Assembly: GCA_944387555.1 (NCBI GenBank)
Contig: CALXFH010000010.1
Location: 1-53,016 of the forward strand
DNA: 53,016 nucleotides
Reading direction: 5' to 3'
DNA from: an uncultured Clostridia bacterium
GTDB taxonomy: Bacteria > Bacillota > Clostridia > TANB77 > CAG-508
In this document: positions 31,881-41,288 of the stretch, piece after piece
How positions within the stretch are numbered: position 1 is the stretch's first letter
Layout of the letters: each line of letters opens with the position of its first letter
Made by a program: the position numbers and the translations under genes
The notes under the pieces: generated by a model
Database searches by the model: none
The model's input: only the letters and a program-made list of their open reading frames with translations
Told to the model about the DNA's origin: nothing

Positions 31881-32321
31881 ATGTCAAAAACTTGTAAGAA
31901 TTCTGTTATGTTTTCTGTACTTCTTGGAATTATTTTTCTCATCATTTTACAAGTAATATGGAAATTAGAGTTGCCATCTTTTGCTACTAGTATATTTTCA
32001 CTAGTAATTTGCTTACTCTTTGTAAGTATAATTTCTATCGAAAATTGGCTTAATGGTTGTGATGTAGGTACCTACTTAGGTTACTCATCATTTTTCCGTG
32101 ATTATAGCTCTATTCTTTTAAAGCAAAGAGATAAAGAATTATCGCGTTTTGCCGATATATCAACCAAACCTCTTGATGATATTGATGATTTAGACAAATT
32201 TCTAGAGGAATATAGTTTGATCATAAACTCTAATAGTCGCATCTCTACTATTTTAGAGCTTTCACAAATTCTTATTGATTTGTTTGATGAGAAAAAATCC
32301 CAAATTCAAAAAACATTATGA
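31881..32321 (+). CDS. Hypothetical two-TM protein with acidic cytoplasmic tail
   Basis: A 146-aa protein: membrane segments at about residues 10-30 (VMFSVLLGIIFLIILQVIW) and 35-55 (FATSIFSLVICLLFVSIISI), then about 90 soluble residues, acidic and helical. ATG is 9 nt after AGGAGG. It is divergent from the coiled-coil gene at 31458 with paired ATGTAAA-spacer promoters, so the two are probably expressed together. No family recognised. Confidence 0.6.
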   Translation: MSKTCKNSVMFSVLLGIIFLIILQVIWKLELPSFATSIFSLVICLLFVSIISIENWLNGCDVGTYLGYSSFFRDYSSILLKQRDKELSRFADISTKPLDDIDDLDKFLEEYSLIINSNSRISTILELSQILIDLFDEKKSQIQKTL

Positions 32322-32325
32322 ATTC

Positions 32326-32357
32326 AAACGAGCCCGCAATAATTTGCGAGCTCGTTT
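32326..32357 (+). terminator. Strong terminator after the gene at 31881
   Basis: AAACGAGCCCGCAA pairs with TTGCGAGCTCGTTT (one mismatch), then a T-run; also usable for the convergent uppP. Confidence 0.85.
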
Positions 32358-32374
32358 TTTTATAATTTTATTTT

Positions 32375-33229
32375 CTATCTTAAAAAGAAATATGCTAAAA
32401 CTATAATTCCAAGTATTATTCTATAATATCCAAATACTTTAAAGTTATGTTTTTTAATATAATTCATTAAGAATTTAATAATTGCAACTGAAACTAAGAA
32501 TGAAACTAACATTCCAACTAACAATACTGCTATTTCTATTCCAGTAAATCCAAAACCAAATTTAACTAATTTTAATAAACTTGCACCAAGCATTGTTGGT
32601 ATTGCTAAATAAAATGTAAATTCAGCTGCATTTGGTCTAGAAAGACCTATTAATAATCCACCAATAATAGTTGCTCCTGAACGTGATGTACCAGGAAAGA
32701 TTGCTGCAATTAATTGGAATATTCCAATTAAAAACGCATCCTTATATGTAATATCATTGCTCGTTTCTTTTAATTTTGCTCTTCTACTTTTATTCCAGTT
32801 TTCTATTACAATAAATGCAATACCAAAAACAATTAAAGCAATTGCTATACATACTGGGTTATAAAATAAAGCTTCAAAAACTTCATCAAAAAGTAAGCCT
32901 ATAATTGCTGCTGGGATACAACCTACTAATATCTTTCCCCATAAATTCATTATATCTTTATTAAAATAAGATAATATTCCTGTTTTCTTAATTGCTTTCT
33001 CTTTATTTTTAGTAAATGGCCAAATTTTTTTGAAATATAAAAGTACAACTGCTAGAATGGCACCAAATTGTATTACAACTTGAAACATACTCCAAAACTC
33101 TGGAGATACTTCATTAAATTTTATAAATTGTTCTGCTAAAATCAAATGTCCTGTACTACTAATTGGTAACCATTCTGTAATTCCTTCTATTATTCCAAAT
33201 ATACCTGCTTTTAAAAGTTCTAATACCAT
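32375..33229 (-). CDS. uppP: Undecaprenyl-diphosphatase (BacA family)
   Basis: A 284-aa integral membrane enzyme that recycles undecaprenyl pyrophosphate for peptidoglycan synthesis. Both signature regions are present: EGITEWLPISSTGHLIL (residues about 15-31, with the (E/Q)-x3-E motif) and FPGTSRSGATIIGGLLIGLSR (about 175-195, PGxSRSxxT). About eight membrane segments. BacA-type enzymes give intrinsic bacitracin tolerance. It stands between a terminator and dpaA. Confidence 0.95.
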   Translation of the reverse strand: MVLELLKAGIFGIIEGITEWLPISSTGHLILAEQFIKFNEVSPEFWSMFQVVIQFGAILAVVLLYFKKIWPFTKNKEKAIKKTGILSYFNKDIMNLWGKILVGCIPAAIIGLLFDEVFEALFYNPVCIAIALIVFGIAFIVIENWNKSRRAKLKETSNDITYKDAFLIGIFQLIAAIFPGTSRSGATIIGGLLIGLSRPNAAEFTFYLAIPTMLGASLLKLVKFGFGFTGIEIAVLLVGMLVSFLVSVAIIKFLMNYIKKHNFKVFGYYRIILGIIVLAYFFLR

Positions 33230-33250
33230 AAAAATTCTTCCTTCCTTTGT

Positions 33251-34133
33251 TTATTTTTTATATACTTCTTTTAATATATTATATATTGTATCTTTTATAA
33301 ATTCTGCAGTTGTAACTGGTGCTACCTTTCCGAGGAAGTGCTAATGCCCATATTAATTTTAAATTTCTTTCTTTTACAGCTTTTTTATCAATTCCACCTG
33401 GATTAGATGCTAAATCTATTAATAAACAATCATCTCTTACAAATTGTAATCTCTCTTTGGTTAAAATTAAATGTGGTACTGTATTTATTATAATATCAAA
33501 TTCTTCTAAGTTTTCACCTAAAGTATTTATATTAGTTTCATTATGTCCATAAGCTTTAATCCAAGCTAAGTCCTCATCTTTTCTTGCAGCACAAGTAACT
33601 TTCGCTGATAACCCTGCTAGTTTTCTTGCTAGTACTTTTCCTATTCTTCCAAACCCTAATATCAACACTTTACTTCCATGTATTATTTTATTAGTATTTG
33701 CTATTGCAATTTCAATTGCACCTTCTGCTGTCGAAATTGTATTTAAGACTGCTAATTCTTCCCTTTTCATAATATCTATTATTTCAACATATTCATCATT
33801 TGCCATACTATAAACTTCTGGCATAATACTTCCTGCAATTAATATTTTAGCATTTAAATAATGAACAAGTTCTCTTACAGATATCTCCTCTTTGCTAAAT
33901 GGTGCATTAATATTTATGCCATTACTTGAAAAAGGTATTGGTCCAATTACTACTTCTACATCTTCTGGAATAGCTTTACTTAGTTTTTCAGTAAATACAA
34001 TATTTTTATGTCCTTTTAATTCTTCTGCTTTTTCTAACCCAAAAGTATATACCATATTGCCTTCATCTGCAAGCATCTTAGCAAGCTTAATTATTCTTAA
34101 GTCTCCACCTATTATTGCAAAATTTGTACTCAT
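33251..34133 (-). pseudogene. dpaA: Dipicolinate synthase subunit A with a one-base frameshift near the 3' end
   Basis: The open frame runs 34133 to 33279 (284 aa): an N-terminal dipicolinate synthase domain (FAIIGGDLRIIKLAKMLADEGNMVYTFG), a Rossmann NAD-binding domain (GSKVLILGFGRIGKVLARKLAGLSAKVTCAARK) and LLIDLASNPGGID. After WALALP it reads RKGSTSYNCRIYKRYNI and stops. Removing one C (plus G near 33332) restores LPGKVAPVTTAEFIKDTIYNIL and moves the stop to 33251, the normal DpaA end. DpaA with DpaB makes spore dipicolinic acid; dpaB is not adjacent here. The shift is either a real mutation or an assembly/sequencing error; with only the tail altered, activity might survive. Confidence 0.85.
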
Positions 34134-34189
34134 AAAATCCCTCCTTATGCTTATTATATTGAATTTTTGGAATTTTATGAGTCTTTTTT

Positions 34190-35449
34190 TTAATCATGTC
34201 TTTCTTTTTGTTCTATTTCTTCTTGCCTTTCTATTTTCTTGTTTTCTTCTTTTTCTTTTTCGTTTCTATTTTTCTTTAATAAATTAATATCATTATAGCT
34301 TAAATGTCTTGTTATTTCTGACATCTCTTCTAAATGTTCTTTAGCTTTTATTTCTTTTTTACTTAAAGTTTCCTTTGGCTCTTTTTCATCTACTTGTTCT
34401 TTATTCTCTAAATTAAATGGTATTGAAATTCTTGCCATAATAGGTATAAAAATTGGATCTTTTTTTACTTTATCTACAATTTTTTTACTATCTATATCAA
34501 TTGCTGTATTTATATATTTTATAGCTGTATCTTTATCATTTTTAATTAAAGCTATTTTTGATAATTCATAATAGCTATCTGCAGAAAGTTCTTCTTCGTT
34601 TACCGCTTCTAAGAATTTCTTTTGAGCATCTTCTATATCTTTATAAATAAGTGCAATTTCAGCTAAATCATATTTTAATGCATATGCTACGCTATTAATT
34701 TCAGCTGCCTTTTCATAGCAAGTTTTTGCACTTTGAAAATCATTAAGCATTGTATAAACAATTCCAAGATTATAATTTAAATCATAACTATATGGATTAT
34801 ATTTTAATGCATCTTGATATACATTTACAGCTTCTTTATACATTTCAGTATCTATTAAGATATCACCTAAAAGTATTGATGCCTCATATGTATCTGGCTT
34901 TTTACTTAATAAATTAAATAACATTTCTGCAGCTTCATCTTTTTTATCTAATCCATTTAATAATTCAGCAACTTTAAAATAAGAATCATAGTCTTGTTTA
35001 TCTATATCAATTGCTTGTACATATTCATCAATTGCCTTTCTCATTCCGCCTTCTTTTTCATAAATCTCAGCTAGCATCTTATGTGCCTTATAGCTATTCT
35101 TATTTTTATCAAGTATGCTAAGCAATGCCTCTTTTGCTTTTTTATTATTATTAAACATAAGATAAATTTTAGCTTTAGCTAAATTAATTACTTCATATAA
35201 GTATATTTCTTGTTTTTCTAAAACAATAATTATTATTGGTACTAATACTGCTAATACATATTTTAGAATCATGAAAAACACATTTAATTTTATATCAAAT
35301 AAAACCTCTAAAAAATTAAGAGCTATTCCCATTGCTTCTAGTACTAAAATAACTACATAACTAGTATCATTTCTTCTTATCATTCTAAAAAACATATATA
35401 CAAATACTGCAAGCGAAACAAATATAAATAGTAATTGTTCTAATAGCAT
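34190..35449 (-). CDS. Membrane-anchored TPR protein
   Basis: A 419-aa protein with three N-terminal membrane segments (about residues 1-20, 27-46 and 54-72). These are followed by seven or so TPR-like helical repeats (AKEALLSILDKNKNSYKAHKMLAEIYEKEGGMRKAIDEYVQAIDID...; YKEAVNVYQDALKYNPYSYDLNYNLGIVYTML...) and a very charged Lys/Glu C-terminus. TPR arrays bind proteins; the partner is unknown. The ATG at 35449 follows AAAGGAG. The lytic transglycosylase gene lies upstream on the same strand with a 61-nt gap, suggesting an envelope operon. Confidence 0.75.
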   Translation of the reverse strand: MLLEQLLFIFVSLAVFVYMFFRMIRRNDTSYVVILVLEAMGIALNFLEVLFDIKLNVFFMILKYVLAVLVPIIIIVLEKQEIYLYEVINLAKAKIYLMFNNNKKAKEALLSILDKNKNSYKAHKMLAEIYEKEGGMRKAIDEYVQAIDIDKQDYDSYFKVAELLNGLDKKDEAAEMLFNLLSKKPDTYEASILLGDILIDTEMYKEAVNVYQDALKYNPYSYDLNYNLGIVYTMLNDFQSAKTCYEKAAEINSVAYALKYDLAEIALIYKDIEDAQKKFLEAVNEEELSADSYYELSKIALIKNDKDTAIKYINTAIDIDSKKIVDKVKKDPIFIPIMARISIPFNLENKEQVDEKEPKETLSKKEIKAKEHLEEMSEITRHLSYNDINLLKKNRNEKEKEENKKIERQEEIEQKERHD

Positions 35450-35510
35450 ATTAACTTCTCCTTTTACTTTTTGCATTTCTATTTTATTTCATTTTTCATC
35501 ATTTGTCTAG

Positions 35511-36071
35511 CTATTCATATATACTTTGATAAATTTCATAATTTCTTAATGTTTTCCTTACATAATTGTTAGTTTCTTTATAAGGTATATTTTCAATATC
35601 ACTTCCATCTGCTTTAATTATATCCTTTTCTATCCAATTATCAACAGTTCCAATACCTGCATTATAAGCTGCAATTGCTACCTCTTTATTCCCATATTTT
35701 TCAAGCAAAGTAGATAAATACTTTGTCCCTATGTTTATATTATTTTCTACATTTGCCACAGATTGTTCTATATTTTTATGGTCTATATCAATTCCATACC
35801 TTGTTGCAATATCATCTGCTGTGTCTCCCATAATTTGCATTAAACCAATTGCATTTTTATGAGATACAGCACTTTCATCAAAATTACTTTCTGCCTTTAT
35901 TACTGCAAAAATTAAGTTTTCATCTACATTATATTCTCTAGCATAATTTGAAACTATTTCTTGATAAGTTTTAGGGTACATTATTTTAAGTATTTTATCT
36001 TTAAAAATAAAAACAAATACAATAACAAGTAAAATTATTGCAATAACAATAATTAGCTTTATATTTTTCAC
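35511..36071 (-). CDS. Membrane-anchored lytic transglycosylase (SLT domain)
   Basis: A 186-aa protein with an N-terminal membrane anchor (IKLIIVIAIILLVIVFVFIF) and a goose-type lysozyme/SLT domain: NLIFAVIKAESNFDESAVS (catalytic Glu), NAIGLMQIMGDTADDIA, NINIGTKYLSTLLEKYG and AIAAYNAGIGTVDNWI. It cleaves glycan strands with 1,6-anhydro ends outside the membrane. The GTG start at 36071 is 9-10 nt after AAAGGAGAG. The upstream flank is a MITE-like element. Confidence 0.85.
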   Translation of the reverse strand: MKNIKLIIVIAIILLVIVFVFIFKDKILKIMYPKTYQEIVSNYAREYNVDENLIFAVIKAESNFDESAVSHKNAIGLMQIMGDTADDIATRYGIDIDHKNIEQSVANVENNINIGTKYLSTLLEKYGNKEVAIAAYNAGIGTVDNWIEKDIIKADGSDIENIPYKETNNYVRKTLRNYEIYQSIYE

Positions 36072-36090
36072 TTTTATTTTCTCTCCTTTG

Positions 36091-36198
36091 AAAATGGGGA
36101 CGTTTCCTTTTGCTCATTTTTGAACAATTTTGGACAGACCTTTGAAGGGATGTGTCCCAGATTGCACATTTTTGTGCAAAAGGAAACGTCCCCATTTT
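36091..36198. mobile_element. MITE/REP-like element with perfect 23-bp terminal inverted repeats
   Basis: Plus 36091-36113 and 36176-36198 are perfect inverted repeats with core GGGGACGTTTCCTTTTG. The 108-bp interior has smaller inverted pieces (TGCACA...TGTGCA) and no gene. It abuts the polA stop at 36199 and lies just upstream of the SLT gene. A fragment with the same core lies at 27419-27435. GGGGACG-TTTCC-type repeats are common dispersed elements in Clostridia; a transposase partner is not in the window. Confidence 0.75.
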
Positions 36199-38925
36199 TT
36201 ATTTACAATCATACCAATTTTCTGCTTCTGATAGTTCTGCAACTAATGGTACTTTTAATGTTGTTGCTGTTTCCATGCTGTTTTTTACTATTTCTTGTAT
36301 TTCTTCTTGTTCTTCTATTGGCGCTTCTATTATCATTTCATCATGTACTTGTAATACTATTTTTGATTTTAATCCCCTTTTTTCAATTTCTTTTAATACT
36401 TTTATCATAGCAATTTTCATAATGTCTGCTGCTGTTCCTTGTATTGGTGTATTCATTGCTGCTCTTGAACCAAATTGCCTTACCATATAATTATTTGATT
36501 TTAATTCTGGTATATATCTTCTTCTATGGAATAATGTTTCTACATATCCTTTTTCTTTTGCTTCTTCTGTTATATCATCCATAAATTTCTTTATTCCAGA
36601 ATATTCACTTAAGTATTCATCTATATATTTCTTTGCTTGTTTTCTTCCTATTCCTAATTGTTCTCCTAAACCATAGTCACTTATTCCATATACTATTCCA
36701 AAGTTTACTGCTTTTGCATTACTTCTTTGTTCTTTTGTTACTTCTTCTATTGGTGTTTTAAATACTTTTGATGCTGCTTGTTTATGAATATCTTGCCCTT
36801 CTTTAAATGCTTCTATCATATGTTTATCTTCTGATATTGAGGCCAATACTCTTAGTTCTATTTGTGAATAGTCTGCATCTACATAGACATAGCCATTTTC
36901 TGGTTTAAATACTCTTCTTACTCTTTTTCCTAGTTCAAATCTTGTTGGTATATTTTGAAGGTTTGGCTCTGTTGAGCTTATTCTTCCTGTTGCTGTTATT
37001 GTTTGATGGAAAAATGAGTGTATTCTATTTGTTTTTGGATTTATATATGGTTTTAGTCCTTCTACATATGTTGAGTTTAATTTCATTAGTTGTCTATATT
37101 CTAATATTTGTTCTATTATTGGATCTTCTTTTTTTAGTTTTTCTAGTACATCTACATCTGTTGAATATCCACTTTTTGTTTTCTTAATTACTGGTAATTT
37201 CATTTTTTCAAATAGGATTTCTCCTAATTGTTTTGGTGAATTTATATTAAATTCTTCTCCTGCCATTTCATAGATTATTTTTGTTATTGTATCTAGTTTT
37301 TCTGTTAATTCTTTTCCAAATGCTTCTAATTCTTCTTTATCTACATACATTCCATTCCATTGCATATTTGATAATACTTCTACTGTTGGCATATCTATTT
37401 TATTAAACAAGTCTAAGCAATCTATTTCTTCTAATTTCTTTATAGTTATTTCTTTTATTCTTCCTATGCTATATACATATAAACATGCTTCTTCTTTTTT
37501 TCTTTCTTCTAATTTTTTCTTTTCTTCACTATCACTATTTTCACTTTCAAATAGATTTATTTGTTTATTTTTCTTCTCTCCATTTTCCTCTATTCCTAAT
37601 ATTTCTTCTACATATAATTCTAAGTATTTTGCCATTAAGTCTTCTATTTTTAGCTTATTATCTGTTGAATTTAATATATATGATGCTATTGCTATATCAT
37701 AATCTATTCCTTTTAAATCTATCCCCTCTTGTTTTAATAATATATATACTTTACTTAAATCTATTCCTACTTTTCTTATATTTTCATCTTCTAATATTTC
37801 TTTCAAATCAGAAACTTTACAATCTACACAATAAACTTCATTTTTCTCTTTATTATAAACAGCTATTCCTTTTATTTTTTCTTTTATTATTTTTTCTTCA
37901 TCTTCTACGTTTTCTGTTAAGAAATAAAATATCATTTCATTTTTTTCTTTTATAAAGTTTATTATTTCGTCTAAACTTTTTTCTACTCTTTTATATAATT
38001 CTTTTTCTTCTTTATTTTCACTAGTTTCTACACTTTCTCCTCTTAAATTAAATCTTTCTATATAACGATTAAAGTTTAATTCTTTAAAGATTTCTAATAC
38101 CTTTTCTTTATCCCATTCTTCTACTTTAAAGTCACTTAAATCGTCTTTTATTGGTACTTCTGTATTTATTGTTCCAAGTGTCCTTGAAAGTATCGCTAAA
38201 TCTTTATTTTCTACTATTTTTTCTCTTTGCTTTCCTTTTAAGTCATCTTTTCCCTCTTCTATTTTTTTATATAAATTATCTATTGAACCATATTCTTGTA
38301 TTAGTTTTAGTGCTGTTTTTTCTCCTACTCCTGGTACTCCTGGTATATTGTCTGATGTATCTCCTTGTAAGCCTTTTACTTCTATTAATTGTTTTGGTTT
38401 TAATCCGTATTTTTCTTTTATTTTTTTTGCATCATATTCATCTGTTTCTGACTTTCCACCTTTTGTATGTGGTATTCTTATTGTTACTTTATTTGTTGCA
38501 AGCTGAAATGTATCTCTATCTCCAGAAAGAATAATTACATCTAACCCTTGTTTTTCTCCATAACAAGATAAAGTTCCTAACACATCATCTGCTTCATACC
38601 CTTCCATTTCTACTATATCTATATTCATTGCACGTAATATTTCTTTTATCATTGGCATTTGTTCTGCAAGTTCTTCTGGCATTCCTTTTCTATTTGCCTT
38701 ATATCCTTCATACATTTTATGTCTTGCTGTAGGTGCTTTTAAGTCAAATGCTACTGCCATATACTTAGGTTTTACATCTTCTAACAATTTAAACATTATT
38801 GCTAAAAATCCATATACTGCATTAGTATATTTTCCATCTTTTGTTGTTAACATCCTACTTCCCATTATTCCATAAAATGCTCTATTCATTATACTATTTC
38901 CATCTACTAATACAAATTTATCCAA
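36199..38925 (-). CDS. polA: DNA polymerase I
   Basis: A protein of about 908 aa: N-terminal 5'-3' exonuclease (VLVDGNSIMNRAFYG, EGYEADDVLGTL, GDTSDNIPGVPGVGEKTALKLI), a middle 3'-5' exonuclease-like domain that looks degenerate (the DxE exonuclease motif is not apparent), and family A polymerase motifs A (DADYSQIELRVLASIS), B (RSNAKAVNFGIVYGISDYGL) and C (VLQVHDEMIIEAP). It fills gaps and removes RNA primers. AAGGAGG lies 8 nt before TTG at 38925 (LDKFVLVDGN), the likely start; the longer frame adds 17 codons without a site. The MITE-like element directly follows its stop. Confidence 0.95.
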   Translation of the reverse strand: MDKFVLVDGNSIMNRAFYGIMGSRMLTTKDGKYTNAVYGFLAIMFKLLEDVKPKYMAVAFDLKAPTARHKMYEGYKANRKGMPEELAEQMPMIKEILRAMNIDIVEMEGYEADDVLGTLSCYGEKQGLDVIILSGDRDTFQLATNKVTIRIPHTKGGKSETDEYDAKKIKEKYGLKPKQLIEVKGLQGDTSDNIPGVPGVGEKTALKLIQEYGSIDNLYKKIEEGKDDLKGKQREKIVENKDLAILSRTLGTINTEVPIKDDLSDFKVEEWDKEKVLEIFKELNFNRYIERFNLRGESVETSENKEEKELYKRVEKSLDEIINFIKEKNEMIFYFLTENVEDEEKIIKEKIKGIAVYNKEKNEVYCVDCKVSDLKEILEDENIRKVGIDLSKVYILLKQEGIDLKGIDYDIAIASYILNSTDNKLKIEDLMAKYLELYVEEILGIEENGEKKNKQINLFESENSDSEEKKKLEERKKEEACLYVYSIGRIKEITIKKLEEIDCLDLFNKIDMPTVEVLSNMQWNGMYVDKEELEAFGKELTEKLDTITKIIYEMAGEEFNINSPKQLGEILFEKMKLPVIKKTKSGYSTDVDVLEKLKKEDPIIEQILEYRQLMKLNSTYVEGLKPYINPKTNRIHSFFHQTITATGRISSTEPNLQNIPTRFELGKRVRRVFKPENGYVYVDADYSQIELRVLASISEDKHMIEAFKEGQDIHKQAASKVFKTPIEEVTKEQRSNAKAVNFGIVYGISDYGLGEQLGIGRKQAKKYIDEYLSEYSGIKKFMDDITEEAKEKGYVETLFHRRRYIPELKSNNYMVRQFGSRAAMNTPIQGTAADIMKIAMIKVLKEIEKRGLKSKIVLQVHDEMIIEAPIEEQEEIQEIVKNSMETATTLKVPLVAELSEAENWYDCK

Positions 38926-39060
38926 AACGTTTTCCTCCTTAAAAATCTTTCTTATTATATCACAGATTTTTTCCATTTACTACTAACTTTAAAAATAATT
39001 AAAAAAAATAACTAACCACTAAGACTAGTTATTAATCGAATAATAAGTGAAAAACTTCAA

Positions 39061-39094
39061 AAAAGCCTCTAAAGATTTCTCCTTAGAGGCTTTT
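39061..39094. terminator. Bidirectional terminator between polA upstream region and the gene at 39098
   Basis: AAAAGCCTCTAA (39061-39072) pairs with TTAGAGGCTTTT (39083-39094); it serves the minus-strand gene at 39098. Confidence 0.85.
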
Positions 39095-39097
39095 TTG

Positions 39098-39628
39098 TTA
39101 GTCGCCAAAAATATTAGTATCAGTATAGAAACCTACAACTAATTTTGCGACATCTTCATAAGTAAGAAGTTCCTCCTCGAGAAGCTCAAGAAGTATACCT
39201 CTTCTATAAAGGACTACAATTGTAGTTGCCACAATATCATATTCTTGTCTAGAATACAATTTCTTTAATCTCATTGCGAGAACAAAGTAATTTAACTCTT
39301 CGAACTCTTGTGACATATAGTCAAAACTACCATTATCAACCTCATCATAATCAATTAGAAGGTCAAGTGAAGCATTATTTAGAATGTCTGCTAATTGTTC
39401 TTCATTAGCAAAACTTAGAGCTGAAGCCAGCCTTTTTTCACTAACAAAAGTGACAGCCTCTGTTAAATCATCCTTTGACCGCTCTTGGTCAGCAAACCAC
39501 TTTACAAGTTCTTCGTCTGTCATACTTGCTAATTTCTTAAGAAGCATAACATCTCCAATCTCTTTTTGATAAATATACATCGCTAAGTCATCTTTTTCCA
39601 AATAACTCTCAAGATAGTTTTTTGACAT
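39098..39628 (-). CDS. Hypothetical acidic all-helical protein, 176 aa
   Basis: MSKNYLESYLEKDDLAMYIYQKEIGDVMLLKKLASMTDEELVKWFADQ... is acidic, helical and soluble with no membrane segment. Internal similarity between helices (MLLKKLASMTDEELVKWF; RLASALSFANEEQLADIL) hints at helical repeats. Its codons and GC are less extreme than those of neighbouring operons. It has a consensus promoter (TTGAAA, 17 nt, TATAAT about 60 nt upstream, without the ATGTAAA spacer) and a strong terminator. Not recognised. Confidence 0.65.
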   Translation of the reverse strand: MSKNYLESYLEKDDLAMYIYQKEIGDVMLLKKLASMTDEELVKWFADQERSKDDLTEAVTFVSEKRLASALSFANEEQLADILNNASLDLLIDYDEVDNGSFDYMSQEFEELNYFVLAMRLKKLYSRQEYDIVATTIVVLYRRGILLELLEEELLTYEDVAKLVVGFYTDTNIFGD

Positions 39629-39759
39629 CCTAGTCCTTTCTTTTACATAGAGTATTTCTCTACAACTTTTATATTATAGCAAAAATATAAATATTTTTCA
39701 ACTATAGATAAAACTATATTTTTTGTTTTTTTATTTTCTATTTCTTATTAATTTGTTAT

Positions 39760-40632
39760 CTATTGTTTATTTCTCTTCTTTTTCTTTTCCTCCAAAACCT
39801 TTTCCAATCTTTCTAATTCTTTTTTAGTTTCTTCAATTTCCTCTTCTGTTTTAACGGTCGGCATAAACTCTTCTGCAAATCTATATTCATCTCTGTTTTT
39901 AATATACAATAATCCTATTATTGAAAAAACTACAGCCCCTATAAAGTTTACAATTAGGTCTTTCATAGTATCATTTATTCCAATATCTAAATATCCTCCA
40001 TCAATTGTAATAGCAGATTTTTCTCCATTTAAAGTTCCATAGATTATTGTTTTTTCAATATCTTTTATAACTTCTTCTTGATTTTTTCCTTCTTTATTTA
40101 ATAAAGTAGATGAAACAGTAGTTACTATTCTATCTTTTTGCATATCTGTATTAAAAGTTTTATCCATACCATATTCTATGAATTCCCAAAGAACACCTAC
40201 AGTCATTGAAAAGCAAAATGCAACTAAAGCAACAAATGCTGGTGTTAGCATCTTGTGAAATTTAGTACTTCTATTTAAGATATCTATCATAGAAAAACCT
40301 ATTGCTGCACATAAAAATCCGTTTATAGTATGCAAAATTGAGTCCCAATACTTAAATATTCCATAAAAGTTTTGAACTTCACCTAATATTTCTGCTGAAA
40401 AAATAAATAAAAATATTATTATTTCCAATGTATTTGGTAATTTTATATTTAATTTTCTTTCTATGATAATAGGTATTAAAAACAATACTAATGTTAATGC
40501 ACACAAAAAAACATTTTCATAATTACCCTCTATAAATTGTAAAATCATTACAACTATTACTAAAAATCTTAATACAAAATACACTGTTGCTGTAGCTTTT
40601 TTATTTTTCCCAAATACCACTAATCTTTTCAA
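39760..40632 (-). CDS. Integral membrane protein, DUF2238/YjdF-like
   Basis: A 290-aa protein with about six membrane segments and the motif region KYWDSILHTINGFLCAAIGFSMIDILNRS...MTVGVLWEFIEYGMDKTFNTDMQ, which resembles the conserved H/E residues of the YjdF (DUF2238) family. A 50-residue soluble loop (IVTTVSSTLLNKEGKNQEEVIKDIEKTI) sits before the last segments and the C-terminus is a Lys/Glu coiled coil. Function is unknown. The GNAT gene lies 13 nt upstream in the same direction. Confidence 0.55.
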   Translation of the reverse strand: MKRLVVFGKNKKATATVYFVLRFLVIVVMILQFIEGNYENVFLCALTLVLFLIPIIIERKLNIKLPNTLEIIIFLFIFSAEILGEVQNFYGIFKYWDSILHTINGFLCAAIGFSMIDILNRSTKFHKMLTPAFVALVAFCFSMTVGVLWEFIEYGMDKTFNTDMQKDRIVTTVSSTLLNKEGKNQEEVIKDIEKTIIYGTLNGEKSAITIDGGYLDIGINDTMKDLIVNFIGAVVFSIIGLLYIKNRDEYRFAEEFMPTVKTEEEIEETKKELERLEKVLEEKKKKRNKQ

Positions 40633-40645
40633 TCGCCTCTCTCCT

Positions 40646-41125
40646 TTATAAATCTTTTACATACCAAACATCACAAGCATAATGTTCTGTTTTTACTAAA
40701 GGCTTATCTAAACTTTTAAAACCATATTTTTTATAGAACTTATTTGCTGCTATCATATTACTTAATGTTTCTATATAACATCTTTTATAATATTTTTTAG
40801 CATAAGAAAGAGCTAAATCCATTAATTTATGTGATACTCCTGTTCCTCTTGCATCTTTTAAACAATACATTCTTTGAAGCTCACAAACATCATCTGTTCC
40901 TCCTAACTTTCCTATTCCACAGCCACCTACAACTTTTCCTTTTTCATCTTCTACTACCCAATATTTGTAGCCTTCTTTGTTATACACTTCAGAAAATCTT
41001 CCAAGGTCTGGGTCACTCCAAGCTAAACCTTCATGGTTTCCACCAAATTCTATTAAACATGTTCTAATTACATTTTCTACTTGTTTATTATCTCTTTTTT
41101 CTATTCCTCTTATTCTATATTTCAT
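40646..41125 (-). CDS. GNAT-family N-acetyltransferase
   Basis: A 159-aa protein with the GNAT fold: YRIRGIEKRDNKQVENVIRTCL at the start, the central strand and pyrophosphate loop VVGGCGIGKLGG...CELQRMYCLKDARGTGVSHKLMDLALSYAKKYYKRCYIETLSNMIAANKFYKKYGFKSL. It uses acetyl-CoA; the acceptor is not predictable. It is the first gene of a two-gene unit with the membrane protein at 39760, divergent from the large orphan gene at 41289. Confidence 0.85.
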   Translation of the reverse strand: MKYRIRGIEKRDNKQVENVIRTCLIEFGGNHEGLAWSDPDLGRFSEVYNKEGYKYWVVEDEKGKVVGGCGIGKLGGTDDVCELQRMYCLKDARGTGVSHKLMDLALSYAKKYYKRCYIETLSNMIAANKFYKKYGFKSLDKPLVKTEHYACDVWYVKDL

Positions 41126-41205
41126 TTTTACCTCATTTCTTCTAAATAATTTTTAACATTATAGCATAACTTATGTTTATTTTGTACTATTTAATTTAAA
41201 ATTTC

Positions 41206-41274
41206 TTGTTTTTAAGCGTTTTCCATGCTATAATAATCTTATGTATACATTATAAATTGGAGGTGTACCTCCAA
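41206..41274 (+). promoter_or_regulatory. Promoter and leader hairpin of the gene at 41289
   Basis: TTGTTT (41206-41211), 17-nt spacer, TATAAT (41229-41234). The leader has TTGGAGG / CCTCCAA (41257-41263 with 41268-41274), a hairpin containing a decoy GGAGG just ahead of the true AAGGGAG site, like the leader of the gene at 7886. Confidence 0.6.
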
Positions 41275-41288
41275 GAAGGGAGTTTCTT

